A stretch of DNA of 64,000 bases from Agromyces ramosus (lineage in GTDB: Bacteria > Actinomycetota > Actinomycetes > Actinomycetales > Microbacteriaceae). The translations under genes and the position numbers were made by a program. The DNA is taken from assembly GCF_030817175.1 (NCBI RefSeq), contig NZ_JAUSYY010000001.1:1550001-1614000 (forward strand). The letters run 5' to 3'. This document shows positions 46,024 through 54,868 of this stretch, one piece after another. Numbering within the stretch: position 1 is the first letter of the stretch; every line of letters starts with the position of its first letter. The notes under the pieces were generated by a model, which was not told the DNA's origin, did not search any database, and saw nothing but the letters and a program-made list of their open reading frames with translations.

Positions 46024-47519
46024 GCTGCGACCTCGAGCTGGATCCGCGCGAGCCGGTGCGCGACGTCGGCGGTCGCGGGGTAGAGCTCGCGGTAGATGCG
46101 GTAACCGCGCTCGTAGGCGTGGGCCGTCGACGGGTCGGGACGCACCGTGTGCGTGATGGGATTCCAGTCGGCGATGTCGGGGGCGCGATCGCCGGCGATC
46201 GCCGATGCGGCGAGGAACGCCGCACCGTAGCTCGCGCCGACCGAGGTGCGCGCGAGCTGCTGCTCGAGGCCCGTGACATCCGACACGATCTGCGTCCACA
46301 GCGAGCCCTGCGTGCCGCCGCCCACGGCGATGATGCGGTCGATGCGGGCACCGGCCCCACGCATCGTCTCGACGTTGTGGCGCACGCCGAACGCGGTGGC
46401 CTCGAGCGCGGCCCGGTAGAGGTCGCCCCGCGAGTGCGAGAGGGTGAGGCCCGCGATGACGCCGCGCGCGTCGGGGTCGAGCAGCGGCGTGCGCTCGCCG
46501 GCGAAGTAGGGGAGCATGACGAGTCCGCGGGCGCCCGGGCCGGAGGCATCCGCCTCGGCGAGCAGTTCGGGGTAGTCGGCGTTCGTGAGGTCGCGAAGCC
46601 ACGAGGTGATCGCACCCGAGGTCGCCATGCCGCCCGCCAGCGAATGCGTGCCGCGGAACGCCCCGGTCGTCGTCCACATCGAGGGCGTGCGCAGGATCTC
46701 GGGCACCGTCGCCACGAGGAACATCGTCGTGCCGTACATCAGCATGAGGTCGCCGGGGCCGACGGCGCCGACGCTCACGGCCTCCGACCAGGCATCGATC
46801 GTGCCCACGATGACGGGCGTGCCCTCGACCAGTCCGGTCGCCAGCGCGGCCGACGCGGTGACGGTGCCGGCGACGTCCCCCGGCCACGCGAGCGGCGGCG
46901 CCTCGATGCCGGGTGCGACGGCGTTCCACCACGGCTCGTGCCACCCGCCCGCCTCGATGTCGAAGAGCGGCGTGCACTGGCTCGCCGAGTGACGGTCGAG
47001 CACGTACTCGTCGGTGAGCCGGTGCGCGAGCCAGGATGCCGGCATGAACAGGCGTCGGGCGCGGGCGTAGGCATCGGGCTCGTGGTCGGCGATCCACGCG
47101 ATCTTCGGTCCAGCGGCCTGGCTCGAGAGCCCCGATCCGCCGACCCGCACGATCTCGTCGACGCCGAACTCCGCCTCGAGTCGATCGACCTGCTCGCCCG
47201 CCCGCGAGTCGACGCCGTAGAGGATCGCGGGTCGAATCGGCATCCCCTCGTCGTCGGCGAGGAGCACGCACGGGCCCATTCCGCTGACGCCGACCGCTTG
47301 GATGCGGGTGCCCGATGCCGCGCCGCCGATGAGCTCAGTGGCGATCGAGCAGAACTCCGCCCACCAGGTCGCGCCGGACATCTCCACCCAGCCGGGGTGG
47401 GGCCGTTCGACGCGATGTTCGCGCACGGCCGAGGCGAGGATCGTGCCGTCTTCGGCCACGAGAACACCCTTGCTGCTCGACGTGCCGATGTCGACACCGA
47501 GCACGCATCGCTCGCCCAC
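46020..47519 (-). CDS. FGGY-family sugar kinase, probable D-ribulokinase
   Basis: The 499-residue kinase has VLGVDIGTSSSKGVLV at the N-terminus, HPGWVEMSGATWWAEF, and the C-terminal FGGY part with ERTPLLDPDARGVIAGLTLSHSRGDLYRAALEATAFGVRHNVE and IIAVGGGTQGSLWTQIVSDVTG. The FGGY family phosphorylates xylulose, ribulose, fuculose or gluconate; here D-ribulose, made by the adjacent FucI-type isomerase, is the likely substrate, giving D-ribulose 5-phosphate for the pentose phosphate pathway. The GTG at 47519 has AGGAGG 6 bases upstream. It is the first gene of the leftward operon and is preceded by a LacI-type operator at 47553. Confidence 0.88.
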   Translation of the reverse strand: MGERCVLGVDIGTSSSKGVLVAEDGTILASAVREHRVERPHPGWVEMSGATWWAEFCSIATELIGGAASGTRIQAVGVSGMGPCVLLADDEGMPIRPAILYGVDSRAGEQVDRLEAEFGVDEIVRVGGSGLSSQAAGPKIAWIADHEPDAYARARRLFMPASWLAHRLTDEYVLDRHSASQCTPLFDIEAGGWHEPWWNAVAPGIEAPPLAWPGDVAGTVTASAALATGLVEGTPVIVGTIDAWSEAVSVGAVGPGDLMLMYGTTMFLVATVPEILRTPSMWTTTGAFRGTHSLAGGMATSGAITSWLRDLTNADYPELLAEADASGPGARGLVMLPYFAGERTPLLDPDARGVIAGLTLSHSRGDLYRAALEATAFGVRHNVETMRGAGARIDRIIAVGGGTQGSLWTQIVSDVTGLEQQLARTSVGASYGAAFLAASAIAGDRAPDIADWNPITHTVRPDPSTAHAYERGYRIYRELYPATADVAHRLARIQLEVAA

Positions 47520-47552
47520 TGCATCCTCCTCGATCGTGTGCCAACTGTTACA

Positions 47553-47564
47553 GAAATCGATTTC
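47553..47564. promoter_or_regulatory. LacI-type operator, kinase-GH116-isomerase operon
   Basis: GAAATCGATTTC is a perfect 12-bp palindrome 34 bases upstream of the kinase GTG. The same sequence occurs at 56039 and 56172, and a one-base variant occurs at 48770, all before genes of this locus. A central CG palindrome of this size is typical for LacI-family regulators. Confidence 0.85.
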
Positions 47565-47685
47565 AAGATCAAGTCGACGGATGCCGCGAATCGGCGATTC
47601 GACACTTGCATGCGCGGCCTGGCACACGGCGCGGCGGCTTCCATCACCCGTCGGATCCCCGGTCAGCGGCGCAGCGTGCGGTGCG

Positions 47686-48675
47686 TCAGGCTCGAGCCGG
47701 GTACGACGCGGGCATCAGCTCGTTGCGCAGCACGATCGTGCGCGCCGGCTCGACGTCACCGTTGATGCGCTCGATGAGCATGCGAGCAGCGGTCACGCCC
47801 ATGTGCCGCGCGGGCAGCCGCACCATGGTGACCGCCGTGGGCGTGAGTGTCGTGAATGGGAGGCCGCCGACCACGGCGACGCCGATTCGCGGCGGAATGA
47901 GGCCCCGCTCCGAGAGCACCTGCAGCACCCCGACGCCCATGAGGTTGTTCGCCGCCACGACCGCGTCGGGCGGCTCCGGCAGCGCGAGCAGGTCTTCCAT
48001 CGCGGCCCGGCCGCCGTCGACGCGGAACGTCGAGTACCGCACGAGCTCGTCTTCGTCGCCACCGCCGTCGAGTTGCGACACGACACTGCGCCATCCGCCG
48101 GCGCGCTCGAACGCCGTCTCGATCTCGCGCGGACCCGTGATGCAGGCGATGCGCCGGTAGCCGGCCTTCACGAGCGCCTCTGCGGCGGCCTTGCCCGCTG
48201 CGCGGTTGGCCATCATGACGCCGTCGATGTCGTAGCCGGTGCTGCGGTCGACCGCGACGACCGGCCGGCCACTGGCGATCACGTCATCGAGGTTCGTGTG
48301 GTCGGACGCCGGGGCGAGGATGACCCCCGCCATGTTCTCGGAGATGGCGATGTCGAGGTATGTGCTCTCCTTCGAGAGCTGCTCATCGGTGTTGCAGAGC
48401 ACGACCGAGTAGCCCGCCTCCTGGGCGACGTCCTCGACGCCGCGCGCGAGCTCGGTGAAGTAGGGGTTCTCGATGTCGGGAATGACGAGCGCGATCACTT
48501 CCGAGCTCTGGCGACGTAGCGTGCGTGCCGTGCGATTGGGCGTGAACTTGAGCTCGGCCGCGGCATCCCGCACCGACTGGGCCTTCGCCTCGGAGACTCG
48601 CACGCCGTTGAAGACCCGCGAGACCGTGGCCGGGGAGACACCTGCGCGCCGCGCGACCTCGTAGATGGTGGCCAT
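47686..48675 (-). CDS. LacI-family transcriptional regulator of the arabinan locus
   Basis: The 329-residue regulator has a LacI helix-turn-helix (ATIYEVARRAGVSPATVSRVFNGVRVSEAKAQSVRDAAAELKFTPNRTARTLRR) and a periplasmic-binding-protein-like sensor (IALVIPDIENPYFTELARGVEDVA; GRPVVAVDRS; AVVAANNLMGVGVLQVLSERGLIPP). It probably represses the locus until a D-arabinose-derived ligand binds. The four GAAATCGATTTC-type sites in this window are the natural operators, one of them in its own divergent promoter region (48770). It lies between the kinase operon and the GH172 gene. The ATG at 48675 starts the conserved domain. Confidence 0.93.
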   Translation of the reverse strand: MATIYEVARRAGVSPATVSRVFNGVRVSEAKAQSVRDAAAELKFTPNRTARTLRRQSSEVIALVIPDIENPYFTELARGVEDVAQEAGYSVVLCNTDEQLSKESTYLDIAISENMAGVILAPASDHTNLDDVIASGRPVVAVDRSTGYDIDGVMMANRAAGKAAAEALVKAGYRRIACITGPREIETAFERAGGWRSVVSQLDGGGDEDELVRYSTFRVDGGRAAMEDLLALPEPPDAVVAANNLMGVGVLQVLSERGLIPPRIGVAVVGGLPFTTLTPTAVTMVRLPARHMGVTAARMLIERINGDVEPARTIVLRNELMPASYPARA

Positions 48676-48769
48676 CGACTCCCCCTCTCCGGCAGTCTCG
48701 GGTGTTCGACGCCCGGCGACACCCTCGGGTCGCACGTTTGACACGCCTGTAGTGCCACCCTACAGTGGT

Positions 48770-48781
48770 GAAATCGGTTTC
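48770..48781. promoter_or_regulatory. LacI-type operator, lacI/GH172 divergent region
   Basis: GAAATCGGTTTC differs from the perfect palindrome by one base. It lies 54 bases before the GH172 GTG and 95 bases before the lacI ATG, so it can serve both divergent promoters, including autoregulation. Confidence 0.8.
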
Positions 48782-48834
48782 AGAAGTCGGGCCTCCACGG
48801 CTCGCATGACACGAGGAAGTGTGGTGGTGTCCGC

Positions 48835-49959
48835 GTGGCCAATCCCGATCTGAGCAGCATCTCCGGTCTCCGGCGGTTGCAGACCCGATCGATCAGCCCC
48901 GAGAACTTCGACGGATCCGTCGGCGGCGGCGGTCGCGCCACCGAAGGCACCGGCGCGTGGAATGCGCGCGACCTCGGCCCCGGCTGGAAGATCTCGCCGA
49001 GCGTCGACATCAAGGCGGGCGAGACCTTCGACCTCGCGACGATCGAGGGCGCCGGCAAGATCACCCACATCTGGATCACCACGCACACCGACAACTGGCG
49101 CACGCTGCTCTTCCGCGCCTACTGGGACGGCGCAGAACAGCCCGCCATCGAGGTGCCCTACGGCGACTTCTTCTGCAACGGCTGGGGCGTCTTCGCGCAA
49201 GTGAACTCGCAGGTCATCGCCGCGAACCCGCATGGCGGCTTCAACTCGTACTGGCCGATGCCGTTCCGCGAGGGCGCCCGCCTCACGATCGAGAACACCT
49301 CGGTCGTCGATGTGCGCATCTACTACCAGGTGACGTACGAGACCGGCGGCGACTACTCGAACGAGGGCTACTTCCACGCCCAGTGGAACCGCTCGAACCC
49401 GCTCGAGGAGCTCGTGCCGCACACGATCGTCGAGGGCGTCGAGGGTGCCGGCCACTACGTCGGCACCTACATCGCGTGGGGCGTGAACTCGAACGGCTGG
49501 TGGGGCGAGGGCGAGATCAAGTTCTACCTCGACGCCGACGACGAGTACCCCACGATCTGCGGCACCGGGACCGAGGACTACTTCGGCGGCGCGTGGAACT
49601 TCGACGTTCCCGGCCAGGGCTACACCGAGTTCTCGACGCCGTACCTCGGCATGCCGCAGGTGCTCCGCCCCGACGGCCTCTACGTCAGCCAGCAGCGGTT
49701 CGGCATGTACCGCTGGCACCTGCTCGATCCGATCTTCTTCGCCGACCGACTGCGCGTCGACATCCAGGCTCTCGGATGGCGCAGCGGATGGCGCTACCTG
49801 CCGCTGCGCGATGACATCGCGTCGACGGCCCTCTTCTACCTCGACCGGCCGACCGCGCGGCGGCCCAAGACGCCGACGGCCGACGACCTGGAGGTGCACC
49901 TGGCATCCGCGCCGGTTCCCGACCTCGGCTCGACGCCGATGCGCCCGCCGCAGGGGTGA
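48835..49959 (+). CDS. GH172 (DUF2961) protein, candidate exo-alpha-D-arabinofuranosidase
   Basis: This 374-residue protein is a DUF2961/GH172 enzyme: LQTRSISPENFDGSVGGGGRATEGTG, GPGWKISPSVDIKAGETFDLATIEGAGKITHIWITTH, WRTLLFRAYWDGAEQPAIEVPYGDFFCNGWG and ICGTGTEDYFGGAWNF are the family blocks, the last with the conserved Glu of the active site. Family members include difructose-anhydride and alpha-D-arabinofuranosidases, among them enzymes that trim mycobacterial arabinan. There is no signal peptide, so it acts in the cytoplasm on imported oligosaccharides. The start is a GTG at 48835; the nearest purine-rich site is GAGGAA 14 bases before, so the start is moderately certain. Divergent from lacI with a shared operator. 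Confidence 0.9.
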   Translation: MANPDLSSISGLRRLQTRSISPENFDGSVGGGGRATEGTGAWNARDLGPGWKISPSVDIKAGETFDLATIEGAGKITHIWITTHTDNWRTLLFRAYWDGAEQPAIEVPYGDFFCNGWGVFAQVNSQVIAANPHGGFNSYWPMPFREGARLTIENTSVVDVRIYYQVTYETGGDYSNEGYFHAQWNRSNPLEELVPHTIVEGVEGAGHYVGTYIAWGVNSNGWWGEGEIKFYLDADDEYPTICGTGTEDYFGGAWNFDVPGQGYTEFSTPYLGMPQVLRPDGLYVSQQRFGMYRWHLLDPIFFADRLRVDIQALGWRSGWRYLPLRDDIASTALFYLDRPTARRPKTPTADDLEVHLASAPVPDLGSTPMRPPQG

Positions 49960-50033
49960 GTGAGCGGATGCCCCGTGCCGCCGTCGCGGTACTCCTGATC
50001 ATCGCGTCGGCGACAGCGGCCTCACCCGCCGGG

Positions 50034-51104
50034 TCAGCCGACCTCGCGCATGAACGCGCTCAGCTCGCGAGCCACGAGATGCGGTTCCTCGAACGCCATG
50101 AAGTGTCCGCCGCTCTCGGCCGCGGAGTAGCGCCGGATGTCGCTCGCGGCGCGTTCGGCGATCGAACGCGGGAAGAGCGGCATGTTCCACTCGTGGCTCT
50201 GCGTCACCGCGACGGGCACGGTGATCGTCGGCCGCTTGCCGTTGTGGGCGCTGTCGAGATCTTGACGGAACGAGGTGCCGATCGAATCGGTGACCCAGTA
50301 GAGCGTCAACAGCTCGCACAGGCTGTCGCGGTCGAAGCGTGACTCGAGGTCGCCGCCGTGGTCACTCCACTGCCAGAGCTTGTCGATGATGAACGCGGCC
50401 ATGCCGGCCGGAGAATCCACGAGCGCGGCCGCGATGGTGTCGGGTCGCGTGCCGATGATCGCCCCGTAGCCGCTGTCCTGCTCGTCGCGCTCGTCTTCGG
50501 AGTCGAGCCAGATCTGCTCGGCCGGAGTGATCGGCTCCACGTAGTCGGCGGGGAACGGTCCGTGGATGACGTGCAGACCGGCGACCTCGTCGGGATAGAG
50601 CGTGGCGAGCCAGCCGCAGGCCGAGCCGCCGATGTCACCGCCGAACGCGAAGTACCGCTCGTAGCCGAGGGTCTCGGTCATGAGCGTGTGGAAGCTCTCG
50701 GCGACGGCTGCGCGGGTCACCGGGCCCTCGATGAGGTCGGAGTACAGGTAGCCCGGCAGCGAGGGGATGACGACGTCGACGTCGAGCAGGTCGGCCAGCG
50801 GCAGCAGCTCGAGGAAGGTGCTCGGCCAGCCGTGGGTCAGCAGCACAGGCGGCCGGGTCGGATCCCGGCGCAGGTGCACGAAGTGCTGGCCCCGGTCGCG
50901 GAACTGCGGATAGGTGTTGAGCCGCGCCTCGGCCGCGCGCCAGTCGAACTCGTTCGCCCAGTAGCCGACGAGCGACCGCAGGTATGCCGGATCGACACCG
51001 GCCTTCCATCCCTCGGCACTCGGTTGCGTGAACCGGGTGCGCGAGAGCCGCGCGCGCAGGTCGTCGAGAACCTCGGACCCGACGGAGATCGTGAAGGCTT
51101 CCAT
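50034..51104 (-). CDS. Epoxide hydrolase, N-terminal-domain type
   Basis: The 356-residue alpha/beta hydrolase begins with the epoxide hydrolase N-terminal domain (VLDDLRARLSRTRFTQPSAEGWKAGVDPAYLRSLVGYWANEFDWRAAEARLN), followed by HFVHLRRDPTRPPVLLTHGWPSTFLELLPLAD (oxyanion HGWP), the nucleophile Asp in FGGDIGGSACGWLA and the catalytic His in ESGGHFMAFEEPHLV. It opens epoxides to diols; the substrate is unknown. AGAGGAGA precedes the ATG at 51104. It converges with the GH172 gene and is not preceded by the locus operator, so it is probably unrelated to arabinan use. The DUF7882-type gene lies 23 bases upstream. Confidence 0.9.
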   Translation of the reverse strand: MEAFTISVGSEVLDDLRARLSRTRFTQPSAEGWKAGVDPAYLRSLVGYWANEFDWRAAEARLNTYPQFRDRGQHFVHLRRDPTRPPVLLTHGWPSTFLELLPLADLLDVDVVIPSLPGYLYSDLIEGPVTRAAVAESFHTLMTETLGYERYFAFGGDIGGSACGWLATLYPDEVAGLHVIHGPFPADYVEPITPAEQIWLDSEDERDEQDSGYGAIIGTRPDTIAAALVDSPAGMAAFIIDKLWQWSDHGGDLESRFDRDSLCELLTLYWVTDSIGTSFRQDLDSAHNGKRPTITVPVAVTQSHEWNMPLFPRSIAERAASDIRRYSAAESGGHFMAFEEPHLVARELSAFMREVG

Positions 51105-51127
51105 CTGTTCTCCTCTTCGAACCGCGA

Positions 51128-51430
51128 CTACGCCACGAGGACGATCCCGCCGGGCGTATCGGCTTGGGCCATGAGGGCATCCAGGCGATCGACGTCGAGC
51201 GCATGGCCGTCGGCCTCGTCGATGACGAAGCGCAGCGGAATCGAGGGGTTCATCCACAGCGCTTCTCGTTCTCCGAGCCCCCGGTCGAGTGCCGGCAGCG
51301 TCACGATGAAGCTCTCACCGCGCCGGAGTTTCGCGACGATGACCTGCTTCAGGTGGGCCAGCAGCTCATCGTCCAGGTCGAAGCCGACCGGCCGGCGATC
51401 CTGGCCGCCGCCATAGTAGAACGTGCCCAT
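51128..51430 (-). CDS. DUF7882-type small protein, copy 3
   Basis: This 100-residue protein is a third member of the family at 24288 and 24634: MGTFYYGGGQDRRPVGFDLDDELLAHLKQVIVAKLRRGESFIVTLP, then SIPLRFVIDEADGHALDVDRLDALMAQADTPGGIVLV. The start at 51430 was taken to match the MGxLxY beginning of the other two; an ATG at 51466 would add 12 residues. It is encoded 23 bases before the epoxide hydrolase gene and may share its transcript. The function is unknown. Confidence 0.83.
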   Translation of the reverse strand: MGTFYYGGGQDRRPVGFDLDDELLAHLKQVIVAKLRRGESFIVTLPALDRGLGEREALWMNPSIPLRFVIDEADGHALDVDRLDALMAQADTPGGIVLVA

Positions 51431-51573
51431 CTCGGCCGACGACCTCCACTTCGGGACATGACTCACTTCACGACATGACGACCTTATCCGGGCTCAGCCG
51501 GCCGGGGCGGCCCTCGTGCGACTTCCAGTCGAGTGACGACAGCGCAGGCGCACGCATGCGCCCGCGGCATCCG

Positions 51574-52398
51574 TCACTTCATTCCCGCGATGCGGATGCC
51601 GTTCACGATGTACCGCTGGAACACGAGCACGAGGATGATCGTGGGCAGCGCCGCGATCGTCGAACCCGCCATGAGCAGGCCCCATTCGGTGCTGCGCTCC
51701 GACATGAAGCTCCGCAGCAGCTGCATGATCTGGTACAGGTCCTGGTTCGCCGAGATCGTGAGCACCGGCCATACGTACGCGTTCCAGTACACGAGGTACG
51801 ACGCGACGCCGACGATCACGAACGGCGCCTGCGACTGCGGCAGGAAGATGCGGACGAAGATCTGCCAGCGGTTGGCCCCGTCGAGCAGCGCCGCCTCCTC
51901 CATCGCCACGGGGATGTTCAGGTAGAACTGCCGGATGAAGAACATCTGCAGCGAGCTCGCGGCACCCGGGATGATGAGCACCCACAGCGTGTCGATCATG
52001 CCGAGCTGCGAGACCACGACGAACGAGGTCAGCAGGATCGCCATGCCCGGGATGAACATCGGCGCCAGGCAGTAGATCCAGAAGAACCGCTTGCCCGCGA
52101 AGTCGAGCCGCGCGAAGACGTAGGCCGCGAGCGAGTTGATCGCGAGGCTCAGGGCGGTGAAGGCGACAGCACCGACGAACGTCACGCCGAGGGCGCGGAG
52201 GAACGCCGGGTCGTTCAAGATCGCGACGTAGTTGTCGAGGATCCACACGTCGGGGAAGAACTGGAACGGCGTGCGCAGCACCTCGGTCTTGCCCTTGAAG
52301 CCGGCGATCGCCATCCAGGCGAGCGGCAGGAGGCACGACACCGCGATGAGGGCGACGAGGACGTACTGGACGATTCGGTTCGGGATGCGTGTTCTCAT
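51574..52398 (-). CDS. Sugar ABC transporter permease, MalG type
   Basis: This 274-residue inner-membrane permease has about six transmembrane helices and the EAA loop MEEAALLDGANRWQIFVRIFLPQSQAP, the contact site for the ATPase. With the MalF-type permease and binding protein upstream it forms a carbohydrate uptake-1 importer. It is the last gene of the DUF4185-SBP-permease-permease operon (16-base gap to the MalF gene). No ATPase gene is present, as is common in actinobacteria, where a shared MsiK-type ATPase serves several importers. Confidence 0.93.
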   Translation of the reverse strand: MRTRIPNRIVQYVLVALIAVSCLLPLAWMAIAGFKGKTEVLRTPFQFFPDVWILDNYVAILNDPAFLRALGVTFVGAVAFTALSLAINSLAAYVFARLDFAGKRFFWIYCLAPMFIPGMAILLTSFVVVSQLGMIDTLWVLIIPGAASSLQMFFIRQFYLNIPVAMEEAALLDGANRWQIFVRIFLPQSQAPFVIVGVASYLVYWNAYVWPVLTISANQDLYQIMQLLRSFMSERSTEWGLLMAGSTIAALPTIILVLVFQRYIVNGIRIAGMK

Positions 52399-52413
52399 GG
52401 TGCTCTCTCGGCG

Positions 52414-53394
52414 TCAGCCGTCGATGGCCTTGTCGGACTTGACGAATCGGAAGATCAAGGCGCTGATCGTGCCGAGCACGACGAACAGCAGGAGCGCCGC
52501 GGTGAGCGAGAAGCTCGTGGCATACGGCGTCGGATCCTTGAACTGGTTGAAGATGTACAGGTTCGGCGTCGTGGTCGACTCGTACGGCCCACCCTGCGTC
52601 ATGACGAGCGGCAGCTCGAACTGCTGGATGGTCGCCGTGACGAGCGTGACGAGCAGGAACAGCCACACGTTCTTCAGCAGCGGCAGCGTGATGTACCAGG
52701 TCTTCTGGAAGTAGCCCGCACCCTCGAGGTCGGCGGCCTCGTAATAGCTGTCGGGGATGTCGAGCATGCCCGCGAGCATGATGAGCGTCGTCACGCCGAC
52801 GCCGATCCAGAGCGCGGGAACCGCGATGCCGCCGAGCGCGAGGTCGGGGTTCGAGAGCACCGCGATCGGCTCGATGCCGAACCAGCCGAGCACGCCGTTC
52901 AGGAGGCCGCCGCGCTCCCGGTAGATGAACACGAAGATGATGGATGCCACGACGAACGAGACCACCGTGGGCACGTAGATCGTGGTCTTGAGGAAGCCCG
53001 AGGTGTGCCGGCTCAGCACCCGCAGCAGGCTCGCCACGAGGAACGCGACGATGAGCTGCGCGGGGACGACGAGCAGCACGAGCGTGATGCCCACCCAGAT
53101 CGAGTTCCAGAACTTCGCCGCAGTGAGCACGTACTCGTAGAACTGGAGGCCCACGAAGGTGGGGTCCTCGTAGAAGGAGATCTCGAAGAGGCTCAGGTAG
53201 ACCGAGTTCGCGAGCGGGTACCAGACGAAGATGCCGAGCAGCACCACCATCGGCGAGAGCATCACGTAGGCGATGAGATTCGAGCGATTGAGACGCCCCG
53301 ATCTGCGCGGCTTCGGCCGCTCGGCGTCGGCGCCGATCAGGGCGGCCTGCTCCTCGAAGACGGCCGGCTGCGGGTTGGCCTGGATGGCGGACAT
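52414..53394 (-). CDS. Sugar ABC transporter permease, MalF type
   Basis: This 326-residue permease has a cytoplasmic N-terminus of about 35 residues, about six transmembrane helices and the EAA loop YYEAADLEGAGYFQKTWYITLPLLKN. The opening LNRSNLIAYVMLSPMVVLLGIFVWYPLANSVYLSLFEIS is typical of CUT1 permeases. It pairs with the MalG-type permease to import oligosaccharides, here probably D-arabino-oligosaccharides released outside by the DUF4185 protein. The gene is 68 bases after the binding-protein gene. Confidence 0.93.
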   Translation of the reverse strand: MSAIQANPQPAVFEEQAALIGADAERPKPRRSGRLNRSNLIAYVMLSPMVVLLGIFVWYPLANSVYLSLFEISFYEDPTFVGLQFYEYVLTAAKFWNSIWVGITLVLLVVPAQLIVAFLVASLLRVLSRHTSGFLKTTIYVPTVVSFVVASIIFVFIYRERGGLLNGVLGWFGIEPIAVLSNPDLALGGIAVPALWIGVGVTTLIMLAGMLDIPDSYYEAADLEGAGYFQKTWYITLPLLKNVWLFLLVTLVTATIQQFELPLVMTQGGPYESTTTPNLYIFNQFKDPTPYATSFSLTAALLLFVVLGTISALIFRFVKSDKAIDG

Positions 53395-53462
53395 GGATCC
53401 TCCTCAGGCGGAGCCGGCCCGGGGTTCGCCCGGCGCCGGCTCCGCGGTGCGGTTCAGTGTGG

Positions 53463-54803
53463 TCAGCCGGCTTCGGGAGCCGTGCCTGCCAGCTTCTGCT
53501 TCTCGATGATGTCGTCGATCTCGCTGTTCGCCGTCTCGAGCGACGCCTGGATGTCCTCGCCGCGCATCGACTTCTCGATGGCGGTCGCGAACGAGAGGGC
53601 GATCTCCCACGGGTAGGTCGGCTCCGCCTTCGAGAACGGCACGATGTCTTCGGAGACCGTCTGCATGAACGGGTTGGCGGATGCCTCGGGGTCGGCCGAG
53701 AGCGCCTCGGAGACCGAGACGCGGGCGGGGTACTTCGAGTACCCGCTCGTCTTGAAGAAGTCGACCAGGTGTTCGGTCTCGCCTCCGAGCAGCCACGCGA
53801 TGAAGTCCGCGCCCTCCTGCTGCACCTTCGACTTGCCGTCGACCGTGAGCGTCCAGCCGCCGAGCGTCGACGTCGGCTTGGTCGGGTCGCCGTCGATCGA
53901 CGGGAACGCCGCGACGGCGGTGTTCGGGATCATGTCGGGGTAGTCGTTCGTGAGCTGGCCGATCGCCCAGGAGCCGCACGCAGTCATCGCGACCTGGCCC
54001 TCGCCGTACGGTGCGCAGTCGGCGTACGGGTACGCGGCCTCCTGCGGCATGAGCTTCTCGCCGTACAGCGTGCGGTAGAACTCCGCGAGCTCGATGTAGG
54101 CGGGATCGGTCGCGTCGGCGGCCGACCAGTCGTCGGCGACCGGCAGGTGACCGGCGGCGTTGTACTGCAGGCCCCAGCTCGACCAGCCGAGGTCGGCGGC
54201 GGTCTGCGCGATGTTCATGCCGTAGACGCCGTCTTTCGTGAGCGCACGAGCGGCGTCGACGAGCTCCGCCCACGACGTCGGCGGGCTGGCCGGGTCGAGT
54301 CCGGCCGCCGCGAACAGGTCGGTGCGGTAGAAGAGCACCGTCGAGGGTTCGACGAGGAACGGATAGGCGAACGTGCCGTCGGCGGTGCTCACGAACTCGC
54401 GCACGTTCGGCTGGATGTCGTCGAGGACGTCGGGGTCGACGAGTTCGTCGAGCGGGGCGAACTGTCCGATCGCGACGCCCGGCATGATGCGGCCGTAGCT
54501 CGTGGTCGCGACATCCGGAGCATTGCCGGCGGCCTGGGCGGCTTTCAGCTTCTGGTCCCACGTGTCGGCGGGGACCACCTGGTAGGTGACCTTCACCTCG
54601 TCCTGGCTCGCGTTGTACGCGTCGACCTGCTCCTTGAACCAGGCCTGCTGGTAGTCCTCGAACTTCTGCTGCCAGAAGATGACCTCGGTCTTGCCGTCTG
54701 CGGTCGTGTTGCCGTCGCCGCCCGCCGTGCAGCCCGACAACGCGAGCCCGGCCGCGACGACCGCGGCGAGTGCCGTGACCGTCTTCGTGTGCCTCTTGTG
54801 CAT
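53463..54803 (-). CDS. Sugar ABC transporter substrate-binding lipoprotein
   Basis: The 446-residue protein has a lipoprotein signal peptide with lipobox Cys25 (LALSGCTAG) and the family 1 solute-binding fold (TEVIFWQQKFEDYQQAWFKEQVDAYNASQDEVKVTYQVVPADTWDQKLKAAQAAGNAPDVATT; GKSKVQQEGADFIAWLLGGE). It captures the oligosaccharide at the outer face of the membrane and delivers it to the two permeases encoded downstream. The ATG at 54803 is preceded by GAGGAGAGA. It follows the DUF4185 gene by 65 bases in the same operon, which suggests that the products of that enzyme are its ligands. Confidence 0.93.
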   Translation of the reverse strand: MHKRHTKTVTALAAVVAAGLALSGCTAGGDGNTTADGKTEVIFWQQKFEDYQQAWFKEQVDAYNASQDEVKVTYQVVPADTWDQKLKAAQAAGNAPDVATTSYGRIMPGVAIGQFAPLDELVDPDVLDDIQPNVREFVSTADGTFAYPFLVEPSTVLFYRTDLFAAAGLDPASPPTSWAELVDAARALTKDGVYGMNIAQTAADLGWSSWGLQYNAAGHLPVADDWSAADATDPAYIELAEFYRTLYGEKLMPQEAAYPYADCAPYGEGQVAMTACGSWAIGQLTNDYPDMIPNTAVAAFPSIDGDPTKPTSTLGGWTLTVDGKSKVQQEGADFIAWLLGGETEHLVDFFKTSGYSKYPARVSVSEALSADPEASANPFMQTVSEDIVPFSKAEPTYPWEIALSFATAIEKSMRGEDIQASLETANSEIDDIIEKQKLAGTAPEAG

Positions 54804-54868
54804 TCTCTCCTCCTCGGGAACCGGCTCTGCAGTGAGCCGACATCTTGTGTGCGGGAACCTCAGGGCGT

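Noticed and set aside
47587..47601. CGAATC-GGC-GATTCG inverted repeat upstream of the kinase operon
   Set aside because: It does not match the four shared operators and occurs once; it is too short to call as a site.
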